Positions 28,433-37,498 of a DNA stretch of 64,000 nucleotides are shown one piece after another. Numbering within the stretch: position 1 is the first letter of the stretch; every line of letters begins with the position of its first letter. The notes under the pieces were generated by a model. That model was not told where the DNA came from. It saw nothing but the letters and a program-made list of their open reading frames with translations, and did no database searches. Origin of the DNA: an uncultured Opitutia bacterium (GTDB lineage: Bacteria > Verrucomicrobiota > Verrucomicrobiia > Opitutales > UBA953); NCBI GenBank assembly GCA_903855995.1, contig CAIOAN010000012.1:186001-250000 (forward strand), written 5' to 3'. The position numbers and the translations under genes were made by a program.

Positions 28433-29524
28433 ATGTCGGAAACGCTCGCCCGCACGCCTCTCTACGCGCTCCACGTCGAACTCGGCGGACGCATCGTCCC
28501 CTTCGCCGGCTGGGAGATGCCCGTGCAGTATACGGGCATCATCGATGAACACATGGCCGTACGCAAGACGGCCGGATTATTCGACGTCTCCCACATGGGC
28601 GAAGCCCGCGTGCGCGGACGCGACGCCGCCGCATTCCTCGACGGCATCATGACCAACGACATGGCCACGATCCGCGTAGGCATGGCCCGGTATACGGTGA
28701 TGTGCCAGCCCGACGGCGGCTGCGTCGACGACCTCATCGTCTACCGCCTCGCGGACACGGAGTTCCTGATCTGCCTCAACGCCTCCAACGCCCAGAAAGA
28801 CATCGCATGGATGCGCTCGCTCGTCGGCCACCAGCAGGTCGAGATCATCGATGAATGTTCGGCGTGGGCCCAGCTGGCGATCCAAGGCCCCGTCGCGGAA
28901 AAAGTGCTGTCGGAGGTCACGGCCCTCCCGCTCGCCACCATCAAGCGCTTTGGTTTCCTCATCGGCGAAGTCGCCGGCGCCGCAGGCTGCATCGTCTCCC
29001 GGACCGGCTACACAGGCTCACCTGGGTTTGAAATCTATCTCCCCGCCGACTCGGCCGAAAAAGTCGCCCGCGCCCTACTCGCCGCCGGACAGCCCCACGG
29101 CCTGGTCCCCGCTGGCCTCGGTGCCCGCGATTCCCTCCGCCTCGAGGCGCACTACCCACTCTACGGACACGAAATCTCGGAACGAATCTCGCCCATCCAG
29201 GCAGGTCTCGGCTGGACCGTTAAATTCGCCAAGCCGGCCTTCGTCGGCCGCGAAGCCCTCCACCGCCAGGCGGAAGGCGGCCCGTCTTCCTCGGTGATTC
29301 TGTTCTCCCTCGAGGATCGCCGGATCGCCCGCCAAGGCGCCGCGGTCTTCGCCGGCCAGACCCAGGTGGGCGAAGTGCTTTCGGGCACGCTTTCACCAGT
29401 CCTGAACAAGCCCATCGGCACCGCGCTCGTGGCCGCAGGCTTCGCCGACTCACGCGAGCTGACCGTCGATATCCGCGGCCTCCGCCTCCCGCTGCACATC
29501 GCCGTGGCTCCCTTCGTGAAGTGA
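28433..29524 (+). CDS. gcvT: Aminomethyltransferase, glycine cleavage system T protein
   Basis: 363 residues, normal length. Signatures are FAGWEMPVQY, the folate-binding FDVSHMGEARV (about 45), GYTGSPGFEIYLP, LGARDSLRLEAHYPLYGHEI and the C-terminal barrel. It takes the aminomethyl group from lipoylated GcvH and passes it to tetrahydrofolate, releasing ammonia. gcvH follows 38 bp downstream, but gcvP is not in the window; thiH comes next instead. Confidence 0.95.
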   Translation: MSETLARTPLYALHVELGGRIVPFAGWEMPVQYTGIIDEHMAVRKTAGLFDVSHMGEARVRGRDAAAFLDGIMTNDMATIRVGMARYTVMCQPDGGCVDDLIVYRLADTEFLICLNASNAQKDIAWMRSLVGHQQVEIIDECSAWAQLAIQGPVAEKVLSEVTALPLATIKRFGFLIGEVAGAAGCIVSRTGYTGSPGFEIYLPADSAEKVARALLAAGQPHGLVPAGLGARDSLRLEAHYPLYGHEISERISPIQAGLGWTVKFAKPAFVGREALHRQAEGGPSSSVILFSLEDRRIARQGAAVFAGQTQVGEVLSGTLSPVLNKPIGTALVAAGFADSRELTVDIRGLRLPLHIAVAPFVK

Positions 29525-29562
29525 AGGGTTGAAATAATCTCATCCGACCATACCCCGAAGAC

Positions 29563-29943
29563 ATGAGCAACGTGCCCGCCGACCTCCGCTACACCAAAGA
29601 CCATGAATGGGTCAAAGTCGCCGCGGACGGCACCGCCACGATCGGTATCACGGATCACGCGCAAGCCGCGCTGGGCGACGTGACGTTCGTCGACCTGCCG
29701 AAGGTCGGCCAGTCCTTCGGCCATGGGGACGTCTTCGGCACCGTGGAATCCGTCAAGGCAGCCTCGGACCTCTACAGCCCGATCTCGTGCGAAGTCCTGG
29801 CCGCCAACGGCGACCTGAATAATTCCCCTGACCTGGTGAACCGTGAACCCTACGGCGGCGCCTGGATGATCAAGGTGAAGGTCAAGAACGCCGCGGAACT
29901 CGCCAGTCTGCTCGACGCCGCAGGCTACTCCGCGATTCTCTGA
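29563..29943 (+). CDS. gcvH: Glycine cleavage system H protein
   Basis: 126 residues. The start RYTKDHEWVKV is typical. The lipoyl-carrying lysine is in GTVESVKAASDLYSP (K about 65). It shuttles the aminomethyl intermediate between GcvP, GcvT and the L protein. In some bacteria GcvH also hosts lipoate assembly. It lies between gcvT and thiH on the same strand. Confidence 0.96.
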   Translation: MSNVPADLRYTKDHEWVKVAADGTATIGITDHAQAALGDVTFVDLPKVGQSFGHGDVFGTVESVKAASDLYSPISCEVLAANGDLNNSPDLVNREPYGGAWMIKVKVKNAAELASLLDAAGYSAIL

Positions 29944-30007
29944 GGAAGTCGGCGCTGGCGCCGCGAACCCTTGCCCTCGCAGGACTTTGGCCTACATAGT
30001 CAGGCCG

Positions 30008-31147
30008 ATGTCCTTCGCATCCGTCCACGCCGCCCATCCCTGGGAAGAGGTCCTCGCCTCGGTCCAGGCGAAGACCGACGCTGAGGTGCGTCGGGCGCTC
30101 GGCCGCGCCGAAGCCGACACGGCCGACCTCGAAGATTTCAAGGCGCTCGTCTCGCCCGCCGCCGCACCGCACCTCGAACGCATGGCGCAGCTCAGTCACG
30201 AGAAGACGGTGCGTCGTTTCGGACGGACGATGCAGCTGTTCGCTCCGGCCTATCTTTCCAATGAGTGCCAGAATATCTGCACCTATTGCGGATTCTCAGC
30301 CGGGAATAAAGTCGCCCGCCGCACGCTCAACCCGGCCGAGATTCTCCGCGAGGCCGGCGCCCTGAAGAAACAAGGGTTCGATCACCTGCTCCTGCTGACC
30401 GGCGAATCCAACAAGGTGGCCGTGCCTTATTTCGTCGAAGCCCTCGATCTGCTCCGCCCGCACTTCTCCTCGCTGTCGATGGAGGTCCAACCGATGGAAA
30501 CCGCGGAGTATGCCGAACTCCGCCGGCACGGACTCAACGCGGTGCTGGTCTACCAGGAAACTTATCACCGCGAGACTTATAACGTCCATCACCCGAAGGG
30601 CCGGAAATCCGACTTCGCCTATCGCCTTGACGCTCCCGACCGCGTGGGCGCCGCCAGAGTCCACAAGATCGGCCTCGGCGCACTGTTCGGCCTCGAAGAC
30701 TGGCGAGCGGAATGCTTCTTCACGGCGCTCCACCTTCGCTGGCTGGAACGTCAGCACTGGCAGAGCCGCTACAGCGTATCGTTCCCGCGCATCCGCCCCC
30801 ACGAGGGCGAACTGCAACCGAAGGTTGAGATGACCGACCGCGACCTGGTCCAGGCCATCTGCGCCTTCCGCCTCCTGAGCAGCGAAGTGGAACTCACCTT
30901 GAGCACCCGCGAGAGCCGTAAATTCCGCGATCACGCCTGTCGCATCGGTGTCACGGCGATGAGCGCAGGCTCGCGCACCAACCCCGGCGGCTACGCCGAA
31001 GGGAAGGACGCCTCCTTGGAACAATTCGCCATCGAAGACGATCGCACGCCGGCGGAATTTGCGGCAATGCTCCGCGCGGCCGGCTACGAAACGGTCTGGA
31101 AAGACTGGGATCCCTCCTACGACCGTCCCATCGCCCTGCAATCATGA
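30008..31147 (+). CDS. thiH: 2-iminoacetate synthase (tyrosine lyase), radical SAM
   Basis: 379 residues from ATG 30008; a TTG at 29987 is also in frame. The radical SAM cluster motif is CQNICTYCGF (CxxxCxxC), followed by GFDHLLLLTGE, LHLRWLERQHWQSRYSVSFPRIRP and STRESRKFRDHACRIGVTAMSAGSRTNPGGY, all typical of ThiH rather than of HydG, which has a C-terminal extension. It splits tyrosine to give dehydroglycine for the thiazole ring of thiamine. No thiG, thiS or thiF lies nearby. It overlaps rsmE by 4 bp (ATGA). Confidence 0.93.
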   Translation: MSFASVHAAHPWEEVLASVQAKTDAEVRRALGRAEADTADLEDFKALVSPAAAPHLERMAQLSHEKTVRRFGRTMQLFAPAYLSNECQNICTYCGFSAGNKVARRTLNPAEILREAGALKKQGFDHLLLLTGESNKVAVPYFVEALDLLRPHFSSLSMEVQPMETAEYAELRRHGLNAVLVYQETYHRETYNVHHPKGRKSDFAYRLDAPDRVGAARVHKIGLGALFGLEDWRAECFFTALHLRWLERQHWQSRYSVSFPRIRPHEGELQPKVEMTDRDLVQAICAFRLLSSEVELTLSTRESRKFRDHACRIGVTAMSAGSRTNPGGYAEGKDASLEQFAIEDDRTPAEFAAMLRAAGYETVWKDWDPSYDRPIALQS

Positions 31148-31902
31148 GCCCGCTCCGCGTCTGGATCCATCACGACCAAGCCCCGGCCTGCAAGCCCGGC
31201 GCCCACGTGCATCTTTCGGCCGAGGAAAGCGCCCACGTCGTGCGCAGCCTGCGCGCCCGCCGGGGTGATGCACTGGTGCTGCTCGATGGCGAAGGCCTGG
31301 TCGTCGAAGGCAAGCTAGCTTCCGCCGATGGCGACGCCGCCGTCGTCGAAGTGATTCGCGCCCGCACCTCCGAACGCAGCCAACCGGAAATCACCGTCGC
31401 CCAGGGCATGCCCAAGGGCGGCACGATGGATGACTTGGTCCGCGGCGTCTGCGAAGCCGGAGCGGCGGCCGTCGTCCCGCTCGAGACCGCGCGCACGGAA
31501 CTAAAATTGGAGGGCGACCGCGCCCGCACGCGCACCCAGCGCTGGCGGCAGCAAGCCGTCGAAGCCTGCAAACAATCCGGCCACCCCTGGCTGGCCGCGA
31601 TCTCTGCGCCGATGAAATTCCAGGAATGGATCGAGCGTCTCCCCGAAGCCCAGCCAGACGAACTCCGGCTCACGGGTTCGCTGGAGTTCGACGCCGAACC
31701 CGTCGCCCACCTTGATTTCACGCCGGTGAAAAAAGTGCTCTGGCTCATCGGGCCCGAAGGCGATCTAACCTCGATGGAATATGCCGCGGCCCGCGCGGCC
31801 GGATTCCGTCCCGTCGTGCTCGGCCCGACGGTCCTGCGCGCCGAAAACGCGGCCCTCGCCTGCGTGGTAATCACCCAGGCTTTGGCGCGCAGGCTGGGTT
31901 AA
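31144..31902 (+). CDS. rsmE: 16S rRNA m3U1498 methyltransferase
   Basis: 252 residues. N-terminal PUA-like part (SAEESAHVVRSLRARRGD) followed by a SPOUT/trefoil-knot domain with AQGMPKGGTMDDLVRGVCEAG and the knot signature LIGPEGDLTSMEY...VVLGPTVLRAENAAL. It methylates U1498 of 16S rRNA. Translationally coupled to thiH; its stop codon overlaps the stop of the convergent membrane-protein gene. Confidence 0.92.
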   Translation: MSPLRVWIHHDQAPACKPGAHVHLSAEESAHVVRSLRARRGDALVLLDGEGLVVEGKLASADGDAAVVEVIRARTSERSQPEITVAQGMPKGGTMDDLVRGVCEAGAAAVVPLETARTELKLEGDRARTRTQRWRQQAVEACKQSGHPWLAAISAPMKFQEWIERLPEAQPDELRLTGSLEFDAEPVAHLDFTPVKKVLWLIGPEGDLTSMEYAAARAAGFRPVVLGPTVLRAENAALACVVITQALARRLG

Positions 31903-32645
31903 ATCAACAAGGCCGTCGCGAGAGCCGCGAAGGTCACGGCATCGATCGCCGCCCGGCGGCGTTCCGGCCAGCGCCCCGATCCACCACCCATGACCCAAAT
32001 GGTGAGCGCACCGCCCATCGTCGCTCCGGAAAGAACCGCGGGCGCGAAGGCGAAATGGACGGCCGCCGCTAATGCCACCCAGGCAGGCAAAGGGGCCATG
32101 AAGCGGTCGGTCGGCACCTCGGCTCTCCGTATCGCCGCCAGATTGGCGAAACCTAATATCATGACGCTCGTGAAATCGGTGAACGTCCAAGATTCGCCCC
32201 AGCCCGCGCACGCCGCCATCAACCACGCCACACACAGCGCGCGCACCAGCCAACCGAAATACAGCCAGCGGCCGCAGTAGATGGCCACCAGCCCGATTGG
32301 CAGACCTCCGCCCACCCATCGGAAGATGCCCGACCAGATAACGAATGGGCGCGCGCCCGCGAACATGGCAGCAAGCACCAGCACCCCCGCTGCGAGCAGG
32401 AAGAACGGTCCGTGGCGACGCGCGGCTTGGTGACGCCAAGTCGGCGCCTCTGCCTCAAGCCGAGCATCGAGCCAACGATCGGCGACATAGCCCGCCCACA
32501 CGAGCGCGCCGATGAGCATCATGTCGAACGGCCGCTCATGCTGGCCACGGCCGCCGGCCAGCCGCGCAAGCAGCACGAAAACCGGCCCGTCAAGAGACAT
32601 CATCGCCAAACGTGCCCACCACGGCGGGGTCGGCGAAGCCTTCAT
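31899..32645 (-). CDS. Multi-pass membrane protein, possibly UbiA-like
   Basis: 248 residues from ATG 32645, whose A overlaps the upstream TGA (TGATG). About seven hydrophobic helices are present, separated by short loops. One loop carries YVADRWLDARLEAE, which resembles the first Asp-rich (DxxxD) motif of UbiA prenyltransferases, but the second motif is not clear, so the family is uncertain. It is coupled to the upstream PatB/MalY-type gene. At its 3' end the TAA stop overlaps the rsmE stop on the other strand by two bases, so there is no room for a terminator. Confidence 0.55.
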   Translation of the reverse strand: MKASPTPPWWARLAMMSLDGPVFVLLARLAGGRGQHERPFDMMLIGALVWAGYVADRWLDARLEAEAPTWRHQAARRHGPFFLLAAGVLVLAAMFAGARPFVIWSGIFRWVGGGLPIGLVAIYCGRWLYFGWLVRALCVAWLMAACAGWGESWTFTDFTSVMILGFANLAAIRRAEVPTDRFMAPLPAWVALAAAVHFAFAPAVLSGATMGGALTIWVMGGGSGRWPERRRAAIDAVTFAALATALLI

Positions 32646-33808
32646 CAAGCCTGGGCGCCCGGCGCCCGCGCGACGACCGCTTTCATGCGCCGCAGGATCT
32701 CGCGCAGTTTCTCGCGCGAACATCCGAAATTAAGCCGCACGTGCCCGGGACCGCCGAAGTCGGCGCCGTTGCTGAAACCGATGCCGCCTTTTTCAAATTC
32801 GGCGTGCGGATCCTCGAAACCGAGCGCAGTGACGTCGAACCACGCCAAGAAACTGGATTGCGGACGGGTGCGCAGCACGACGCCCGGCATGGTCTTTAGC
32901 TCCTGTTCGATAAGGTCCACATTGCCGCGGAGGTAGCTGATGCAGGCCTGGCGCCACTCTTCGCCGTGATCAAACGCGGCCTGAGTCGCGGCTAGGCCGA
33001 AGACATTCTGGTCGAGCGACAGTCCCTGCAGGACACGGCGAAAGCGCGTGCGCAGCTGGGGGTCAGGGATGATCGCGAAGCCGCAGGTGAGGCCAGCGAT
33101 ATTGAAAGTCTTGCTCGCGGCCATCAGCGTGACGGTGCGGGCGGCGATATCCTCGCTGAGGCTGGCGAAGATGATGTGCTTCGCGGCCGGATCCAGGATG
33201 AGGTCGCAGTGAATTTCATCAGAGCAGACGGTAAGGTCATGCTGGCGCACGAGCGCGGCGAGGCGGTCCAGTTCGGCCCGGTCGAAGACGCGGGCGAGCG
33301 GGTTATACGGATTGCAGAGGAGAAGCACCTTGGCGTGCGGCTGCGCACAGGCGGCCTCGAGCTTCGGCCAGTCAAACGTCCAGCGGCCACCTTCGAACAC
33401 CATCTCGAGCTTTAGGGGATTGCGCTCTGACAGCACGGGAGCGGTCATGAACGGCGGGTAAACGGGAGCGGTGGTGACGACGGATTCGCCGGGCTTGCTG
33501 GCGCAACGAATGGTCGCGTGGATGCCCGGCACGAGCGAGCACATGAAGGTGATCCACTCGGGCTTAATCTCCCAGCCATGCTGTCGGCGCAGATGGCCGA
33601 CGATGGAATGGAAGACCTGGTCGCGCTGGGCGGGATAGCCGAAGATTCCGTGCGCGGCGCGCTCCTTGATCGCGTCGACGACGGCTGGCGGCGACGTGAA
33701 ATCCATGTCCGCGATCCAGCAAGGGATGATATCGCGGTTAGCATACTTGTGCCACTTGGTGCTGTCGGTCCCGGAGCGCTCCGGACAGCTGTCAAAATCG
33801 AAAGCCAT
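32645..33808 (-). CDS. PatB/MalY-type PLP enzyme (aminotransferase / cystathionine beta-lyase)
   Basis: 387 residues from ATG 33808; the frame is open upstream but that part is antisense to ogt. It has the fold-type I PLP features: PCWIADMDFTSPPAV at the start, NPYNPLARVFDRAEL, SDEIHCDLIL, and the cofactor lysine in MAASKTFNIAGL. These match the PatB/MalY subfamily, which cleaves cystathionine or other C-S bonds. Divergent from ogt with a 55-bp gap. Confidence 0.88.
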   Translation of the reverse strand: MAFDFDSCPERSGTDSTKWHKYANRDIIPCWIADMDFTSPPAVVDAIKERAAHGIFGYPAQRDQVFHSIVGHLRRQHGWEIKPEWITFMCSLVPGIHATIRCASKPGESVVTTAPVYPPFMTAPVLSERNPLKLEMVFEGGRWTFDWPKLEAACAQPHAKVLLLCNPYNPLARVFDRAELDRLAALVRQHDLTVCSDEIHCDLILDPAAKHIIFASLSEDIAARTVTLMAASKTFNIAGLTCGFAIIPDPQLRTRFRRVLQGLSLDQNVFGLAATQAAFDHGEEWRQACISYLRGNVDLIEQELKTMPGVVLRTRPQSSFLAWFDVTALGFEDPHAEFEKGGIGFSNGADFGGPGHVRLNFGCSREKLREILRRMKAVVARAPGAQA

Positions 33809-33863
33809 AGTCTGAGGTGAACCTTGGATTGAACCCGCCCACGGGCAAACGCATTTTCTAGAG

Positions 33864-34328
33864 ATGCGCTTTATCTCCGTGTCTTCGGCTTCCCTCCGCG
33901 GATGCCGCGTCCGTATCGGGCGGCGTGCGGGCTTCACCCAAGCCGTGACCGAGATGGGCGACCTCATCCTGCAGACCCCGGCGTCGGCCGCCGCCGCCCG
34001 GAACCGACTGCTCCGCTGGGGCGTCACCATCGTCCCGGGCCCGCTCCCCATCCATCGCCGCACCGTGGCCGCTGGCACGGATTTCCAATTCCGTGTCTGG
34101 CAAGCGACGCGCGGCATCCCCTCGGGCCAAACCCGAACTTACGGGGAGCTCGCCCAGAGAATCGGCTGCGAGTCGGCCCAAGCCGTCGGCGGCGCCCTCG
34201 GCGCGAATCCCCTAGCCATCCTGATCCCCTGCCATCGCATCGTCAGCGCCTCCGGGCTAGGCGGTTTCGCCTGGGGGCTTCGCCGCAAGCAGGCCTGGCT
34301 GGCCGCCGAACGCCGTGGGGTTGCTTGA
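33864..34328 (+). CDS. ogt: Methylated-DNA-protein cysteine methyltransferase
   Basis: 154 residues. The active-site motif is LIPCHRIVSASG (Cys about 119), with FQFRVWQATRGIPSGQTRTYGELA as the helix-turn-helix and Arg-finger region before it. It transfers alkyl groups from O6-alkylguanine to its own cysteine, a suicide repair reaction. The N-terminal domain is short and divergent. It overlaps comF by 14 bp. Confidence 0.92.
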   Translation: MRFISVSSASLRGCRVRIGRRAGFTQAVTEMGDLILQTPASAAAARNRLLRWGVTIVPGPLPIHRRTVAAGTDFQFRVWQATRGIPSGQTRTYGELAQRIGCESAQAVGGALGANPLAILIPCHRIVSASGLGGFAWGLRRKQAWLAAERRGVA

Positions 34329-35043
34329 GGACCTGGATCGCGGGCTGTTCGATCTGGTCTTCCCCCGCGACTGTGCCGTCACGCAGGAGCCGATGGAGAC
34401 ATCGGAGCGCCTGCACCTTTCGGCGGCCGGCGCCGACCGACTCGACCGCATCACCGACCCACGCTGTATGTGCTGTGGCCACCCTTTCGAGGGCGTCATC
34501 GAAGGCGACCGGGCCTGCCCGCACTGCCACGAACTCCACCCGGCGTTCGGCCGGGCGGTCTGCGTCTTCCGCGCCCGCGGGCCAGCCCGTCGGATCATCC
34601 ATCGTATCAAATACCGGCACAGTCCTTTCCTGGTAGATGACCTAGCCTCGGTCGCCCTGGCGGATGACCTTTTCCGCCGGCACCTCGCTGGCTCCGTCCT
34701 GGTGCCGGTTCCGTTGCACCCCGCCCGACTACGCGACCGCGGTTACAATCAGGCGGAACGCATCGCGACCTTTCTCGCAGCGCACGTCCCAGGGTGCCGG
34801 GCCGAGTTCGTGCTCCGCAAGCAGAATGAGACCGTCTCGCAGACCCGCCTCGGAAGACAAGAACGCCGAAAGAATGTCGCCGGTGCGTTCGTCGTCATCG
34901 ACGGAAAGCCCGTCGATCCGACGACCCGTTATGTCGTCATCGATGATGTCCTCACCACTGGGGCCACTTTGCATGCCTGCGCGCTCACGTTGCGGAAAGC
35001 CGGCGCGACGCTGGTCGATGCCGCAGCGCTCGCTCATGGGTGA
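34315..35043 (+). CDS. comF: ComF-family phosphoribosyltransferase-like protein
   Basis: 242 residues from GTG 34315. Zinc-ribbon cysteines lie in CMCCGHPF and CPHCHEL near residues 50-70. The PRPP-binding motif of type I phosphoribosyltransferases is VVIDDVLTTGATLHAC (about 205). Also present are VPVPLHPARLRDRGYNQAE and RKQNETVSQTRLGRQERRKNV, the standard ComF strings. ComF proteins assist DNA uptake or use of incoming single-stranded DNA. No other competence gene is nearby. Confidence 0.9.
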   Translation: MGLLEDLDRGLFDLVFPRDCAVTQEPMETSERLHLSAAGADRLDRITDPRCMCCGHPFEGVIEGDRACPHCHELHPAFGRAVCVFRARGPARRIIHRIKYRHSPFLVDDLASVALADDLFRRHLAGSVLVPVPLHPARLRDRGYNQAERIATFLAAHVPGCRAEFVLRKQNETVSQTRLGRQERRKNVAGAFVVIDGKPVDPTTRYVVIDDVLTTGATLHACALTLRKAGATLVDAAALAHG

Positions 35044-35412
35044 GTGAAGCGTGGAGGACTGAGTCGATGACAGCATAGAGGGCTGAATTGAGGATGCAAC
35101 TGAAGGGGGATTCTCGGATTCCTGACCTCGGGCTTGGGTAGGGACGGTTCTCCGAACCGTCCGCCCTCAATCAAACAAACGGTCTCCGGTTTCGCTTTGG
35201 GTTATATGTCCTCCCGCCACCTGCCACCTGAAACGACAACTAGGGCAGCACGCGGTGCTGCCCCTACCCAAGGCATCACTCCCCCGATACTCTATACTCG
35301 ATACTCTCCATCAGTCCGGCCCACCAATCAAGGGGTCAACTAACGATGCCTCTCTCTGGTCAACGGAGCCTCTGAGCCTCCGGGCCTCTCAGTTGCCTCC
35401 CTTGCCAACTTG
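35044..35412. repeat. Intergenic mosaic R1: palindromes plus octamer elements
   Basis: No gene is visible in this 369-bp convergent gap. It holds the palindrome GGACGGTT-CTCCG-AACCGTCC (35142-35162), the palindrome GGGCAGCAC-GCG-GTGCTGCCC (35243-35263, also near 5491), a GCCACCTGAAACGA segment and a TACTC-rich stretch (both shared in form with 39.9-40.1 kb), one reverse-strand copy of the 32-nt octamer core (35353-35390), and the first bases of a GTTGACCN octamer array that continues into the end of the next gene. Confidence 0.75.
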
Positions 35413-35439
35413 TCAACTGGTCAACTGGTCAACCAACTC
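35411..35439 (-). repeat. GTTGACCN octamer array in the rluA-type 3' end
   Basis: On the minus strand the octamer GTTGACCA occurs twice and then a third, degenerate copy, GTTGACAA, follows, all in exact 8-nt register. The array supplies the last codons and the TGA stop of the pseudouridine synthase gene. Confidence 0.75.
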
Positions 35440-36216
35440 GCCCGCCACGCCCATCTTGGCGACGACGAACGCGCGCATGTCCGGTGCAAGGGGCGCGGTG
35501 AACGTCCGCGTGATGCGCGGCGGGAAACGGAACTCAAGCTTGGCGGCGTGCAGTGCCTGGCGGCCCATCTCGAGCGCGGCACCGAGACGCTTGGTCCAGC
35601 CGTGCGCGATGAATTCCATGTAGAGCGAATCGTCGCCGCCGTAAAGTTTGTCGCCGATGACGGGCAGCCCGAGCCAGAAGGCGTGGGCGCGGATCTGATG
35701 CTTGCGGCCGGTGTGCGGCTGCACGCGCGCGAGGGTGTAACCGTTGCGGACGAGCATGGGCTCGAAGAATGTCGCGGCGGGGAGCGTGCCAGGGCCTTCG
35801 CGCACCGCGGTCTTCACCACCACCTGACTGGTCTCATCGGGCCCCAGCGGCTGATCGACCATGACGGGCTCCTTGAGCTCGCCCTTGAGGAGCGCGTAGT
35901 AGGTCTTAATCACCATCCGGCGCTCCATCGCGGTCTGCGCGGCGGAAGCGGCTTCGTAATGCTTGGCGATGAGGATGACGCCGCTGGTCTCGCGGTCGAG
36001 GCGGCTGACGAGGTGGGAGACTTCCATCTGCTTCCATTCCTTCACCGCGCCGACAAGCGAGGACCACGGGCCGTCCTTCGACGGATGGCACACGAGCCAG
36101 CCCGGTTTATCGAAGACCATGTAATCGTCGTCTTCTTGGATCAGCCAATTCGGCAGCTCTGCCGGATCGACCTTCGGCGTGGTGCCGCTCGGCGGACTGA
36201 AATGATATTCGCTCAT
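35413..36216 (-). CDS. RluA-family pseudouridine synthase
   Basis: 267 residues from ATG 36216, which overlaps the folC stop (ATGA). The catalytic motif is SHLVSRLDRETSGVILIAK (Asp in RLD), preceded by YMVFDKPGWLVCHPS and followed by LARVQPHTGRKHQIRAHAFWLGLPVIGD, all diagnostic of RluA-type enzymes that convert uridine to pseudouridine in rRNA or tRNA. The target cannot be told. The last six codons (VDQLTS) and the stop lie inside an array of GTTGACCN octamers, so the original C-terminus was probably altered by the repeat. Confidence 0.88.
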   Translation of the reverse strand: MSEYHFSPPSGTTPKVDPAELPNWLIQEDDDYMVFDKPGWLVCHPSKDGPWSSLVGAVKEWKQMEVSHLVSRLDRETSGVILIAKHYEAASAAQTAMERRMVIKTYYALLKGELKEPVMVDQPLGPDETSQVVVKTAVREGPGTLPAATFFEPMLVRNGYTLARVQPHTGRKHQIRAHAFWLGLPVIGDKLYGGDDSLYMEFIAHGWTKRLGAALEMGRQALHAAKLEFRFPPRITRTFTAPLAPDMRAFVVAKMGVAGELVDQLTS

Positions 36217-37496
36217 GTGCGGCCAGGCAGGCGGTCCTGCCAATCTGCTCCGCTCGCATGATGTCCGTGAAAACGGGCCAGCACTTCACCGACCAGATAA
36301 AGCGAGCCGAGCACCACGATGACTTCGCCGTCGACGACGCAGATGCCGGCCTGCGGGAAAGTCTCCGCCACGGTCGCCAGCCGCACCTCGCCCTTGAAAT
36401 CTTCCGGCAATAACGCGGCGAGTTCCGCGGCCGCCAGCGCGCGTTCGTTATCGGGCCGCACCAAGACCAAACGAGCGGCGTGCCGCGAAGCCACGCGCAG
36501 TAAGGAACGGCCGCGGTCGACGCTCAGTGCGCCCAGCACGACCGTCGGCGAAGGCAACGCACCCAGGAGGGGCTCGATGGCCCGGACGCCCTCTTCGTTA
36601 TGCGAACCGTCGATGATCAGCCGGCGGCCATCAGCCAGCTTCAGTTCCTGCCAGCGGCCGGGCCACTCGACATGCTGCAAAGCCCAGCGCGCCTTCTCGG
36701 CGACGAACGGCAGGCGTCCCGCCAGTTCGCAGGCGAGCCAGGCGGCACCGGCGTTGCGACGTTGATGGGCGCCGCTGAGATTCGTCTCGGGTAATCCGGC
36801 CGCGAATCGGTCGCGGACAAAATGCAGCGGCGCTCCGACCTCCCGGGCCCGCGCGACGACCGCCGCCTCGGCATCGGCGGGTAAATCGCCGACCACGCAG
36901 GGCACGCCGGGCTTGAGAATGCCCGCTTTCTCGGCGGCGATTTGCGCCAGGGTGTCACCCAGGTATTCCTGGTGATCAAAACCGATCGACGTGATCACGC
37001 ACACTTCCGGAGAACAGATATTCGTCGCGTCGAGGCGGCCGCCGAGGCCGGTCTCGAGCACGGCGACGTCGACCTTCTGCGCCCGAAACTCGATCAACGC
37101 GGCGGCCGTGATGAGTTCGAAGAAAGTCGGCGCCATCTCCGGGTCAGCGGCCCGGATCGCTTCGTAATGCGGCCGCAACTGCTCGGCAAGCGCCACGACC
37201 GCGGCGTCTTTCAAGGGCGCGCGGCCGAGCTGGATGCGCTCCCCGATGTGCACGAGGTGCGGGCTGGTGTAGAGCCCGGTGAGCCGGCCATGGGCACGCT
37301 GGATCGCCTCGATCATCGCCGAGGTCGAACCTTTGCCGTTCGTACCGGCGATATGAAAACAGGGCGCCGCCCGCTCCGGCTGACCGAGCCGGTCCGAGAG
37401 CACGCGCATGCGATCCACGCCGAGGCGCGAACCGAGATTGCGGAGTCCCGTGAGCCAGCGCAGCGTCTCGGCGGGATTCATCTCCGCGGCGGCCAC
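36213..37496 (-). CDS. folC: Folylpolyglutamate / dihydrofolate synthase
   Basis: 427 residues. The P-loop is HIAGTNGKGSTSA (about 48-60), followed by YTSPHLVHIGERI, FFELITAAALIEF and VLETGLGGRLDATNICSPEVCVITSIGFDHQEYLG, the Mur-ligase-like core of FolC. It adds glutamates to folates and, in the bifunctional form, also makes dihydrofolate from dihydropteroate, the product of FolP at 25.6 kb. It is located directly after accD (2 bp), the accD-folC order seen in many bacteria. Confidence 0.94.
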   Translation of the reverse strand: MAAAEMNPAETLRWLTGLRNLGSRLGVDRMRVLSDRLGQPERAAPCFHIAGTNGKGSTSAMIEAIQRAHGRLTGLYTSPHLVHIGERIQLGRAPLKDAAVVALAEQLRPHYEAIRAADPEMAPTFFELITAAALIEFRAQKVDVAVLETGLGGRLDATNICSPEVCVITSIGFDHQEYLGDTLAQIAAEKAGILKPGVPCVVGDLPADAEAAVVARAREVGAPLHFVRDRFAAGLPETNLSGAHQRRNAGAAWLACELAGRLPFVAEKARWALQHVEWPGRWQELKLADGRRLIIDGSHNEEGVRAIEPLLGALPSPTVVLGALSVDRGRSLLRVASRHAARLVLVRPDNERALAAAELAALLPEDFKGEVRLATVAETFPQAGICVVDGEVIVVLGSLYLVGEVLARFHGHHASGADWQDRLPGRT

Positions 37497-37498
37497 GC

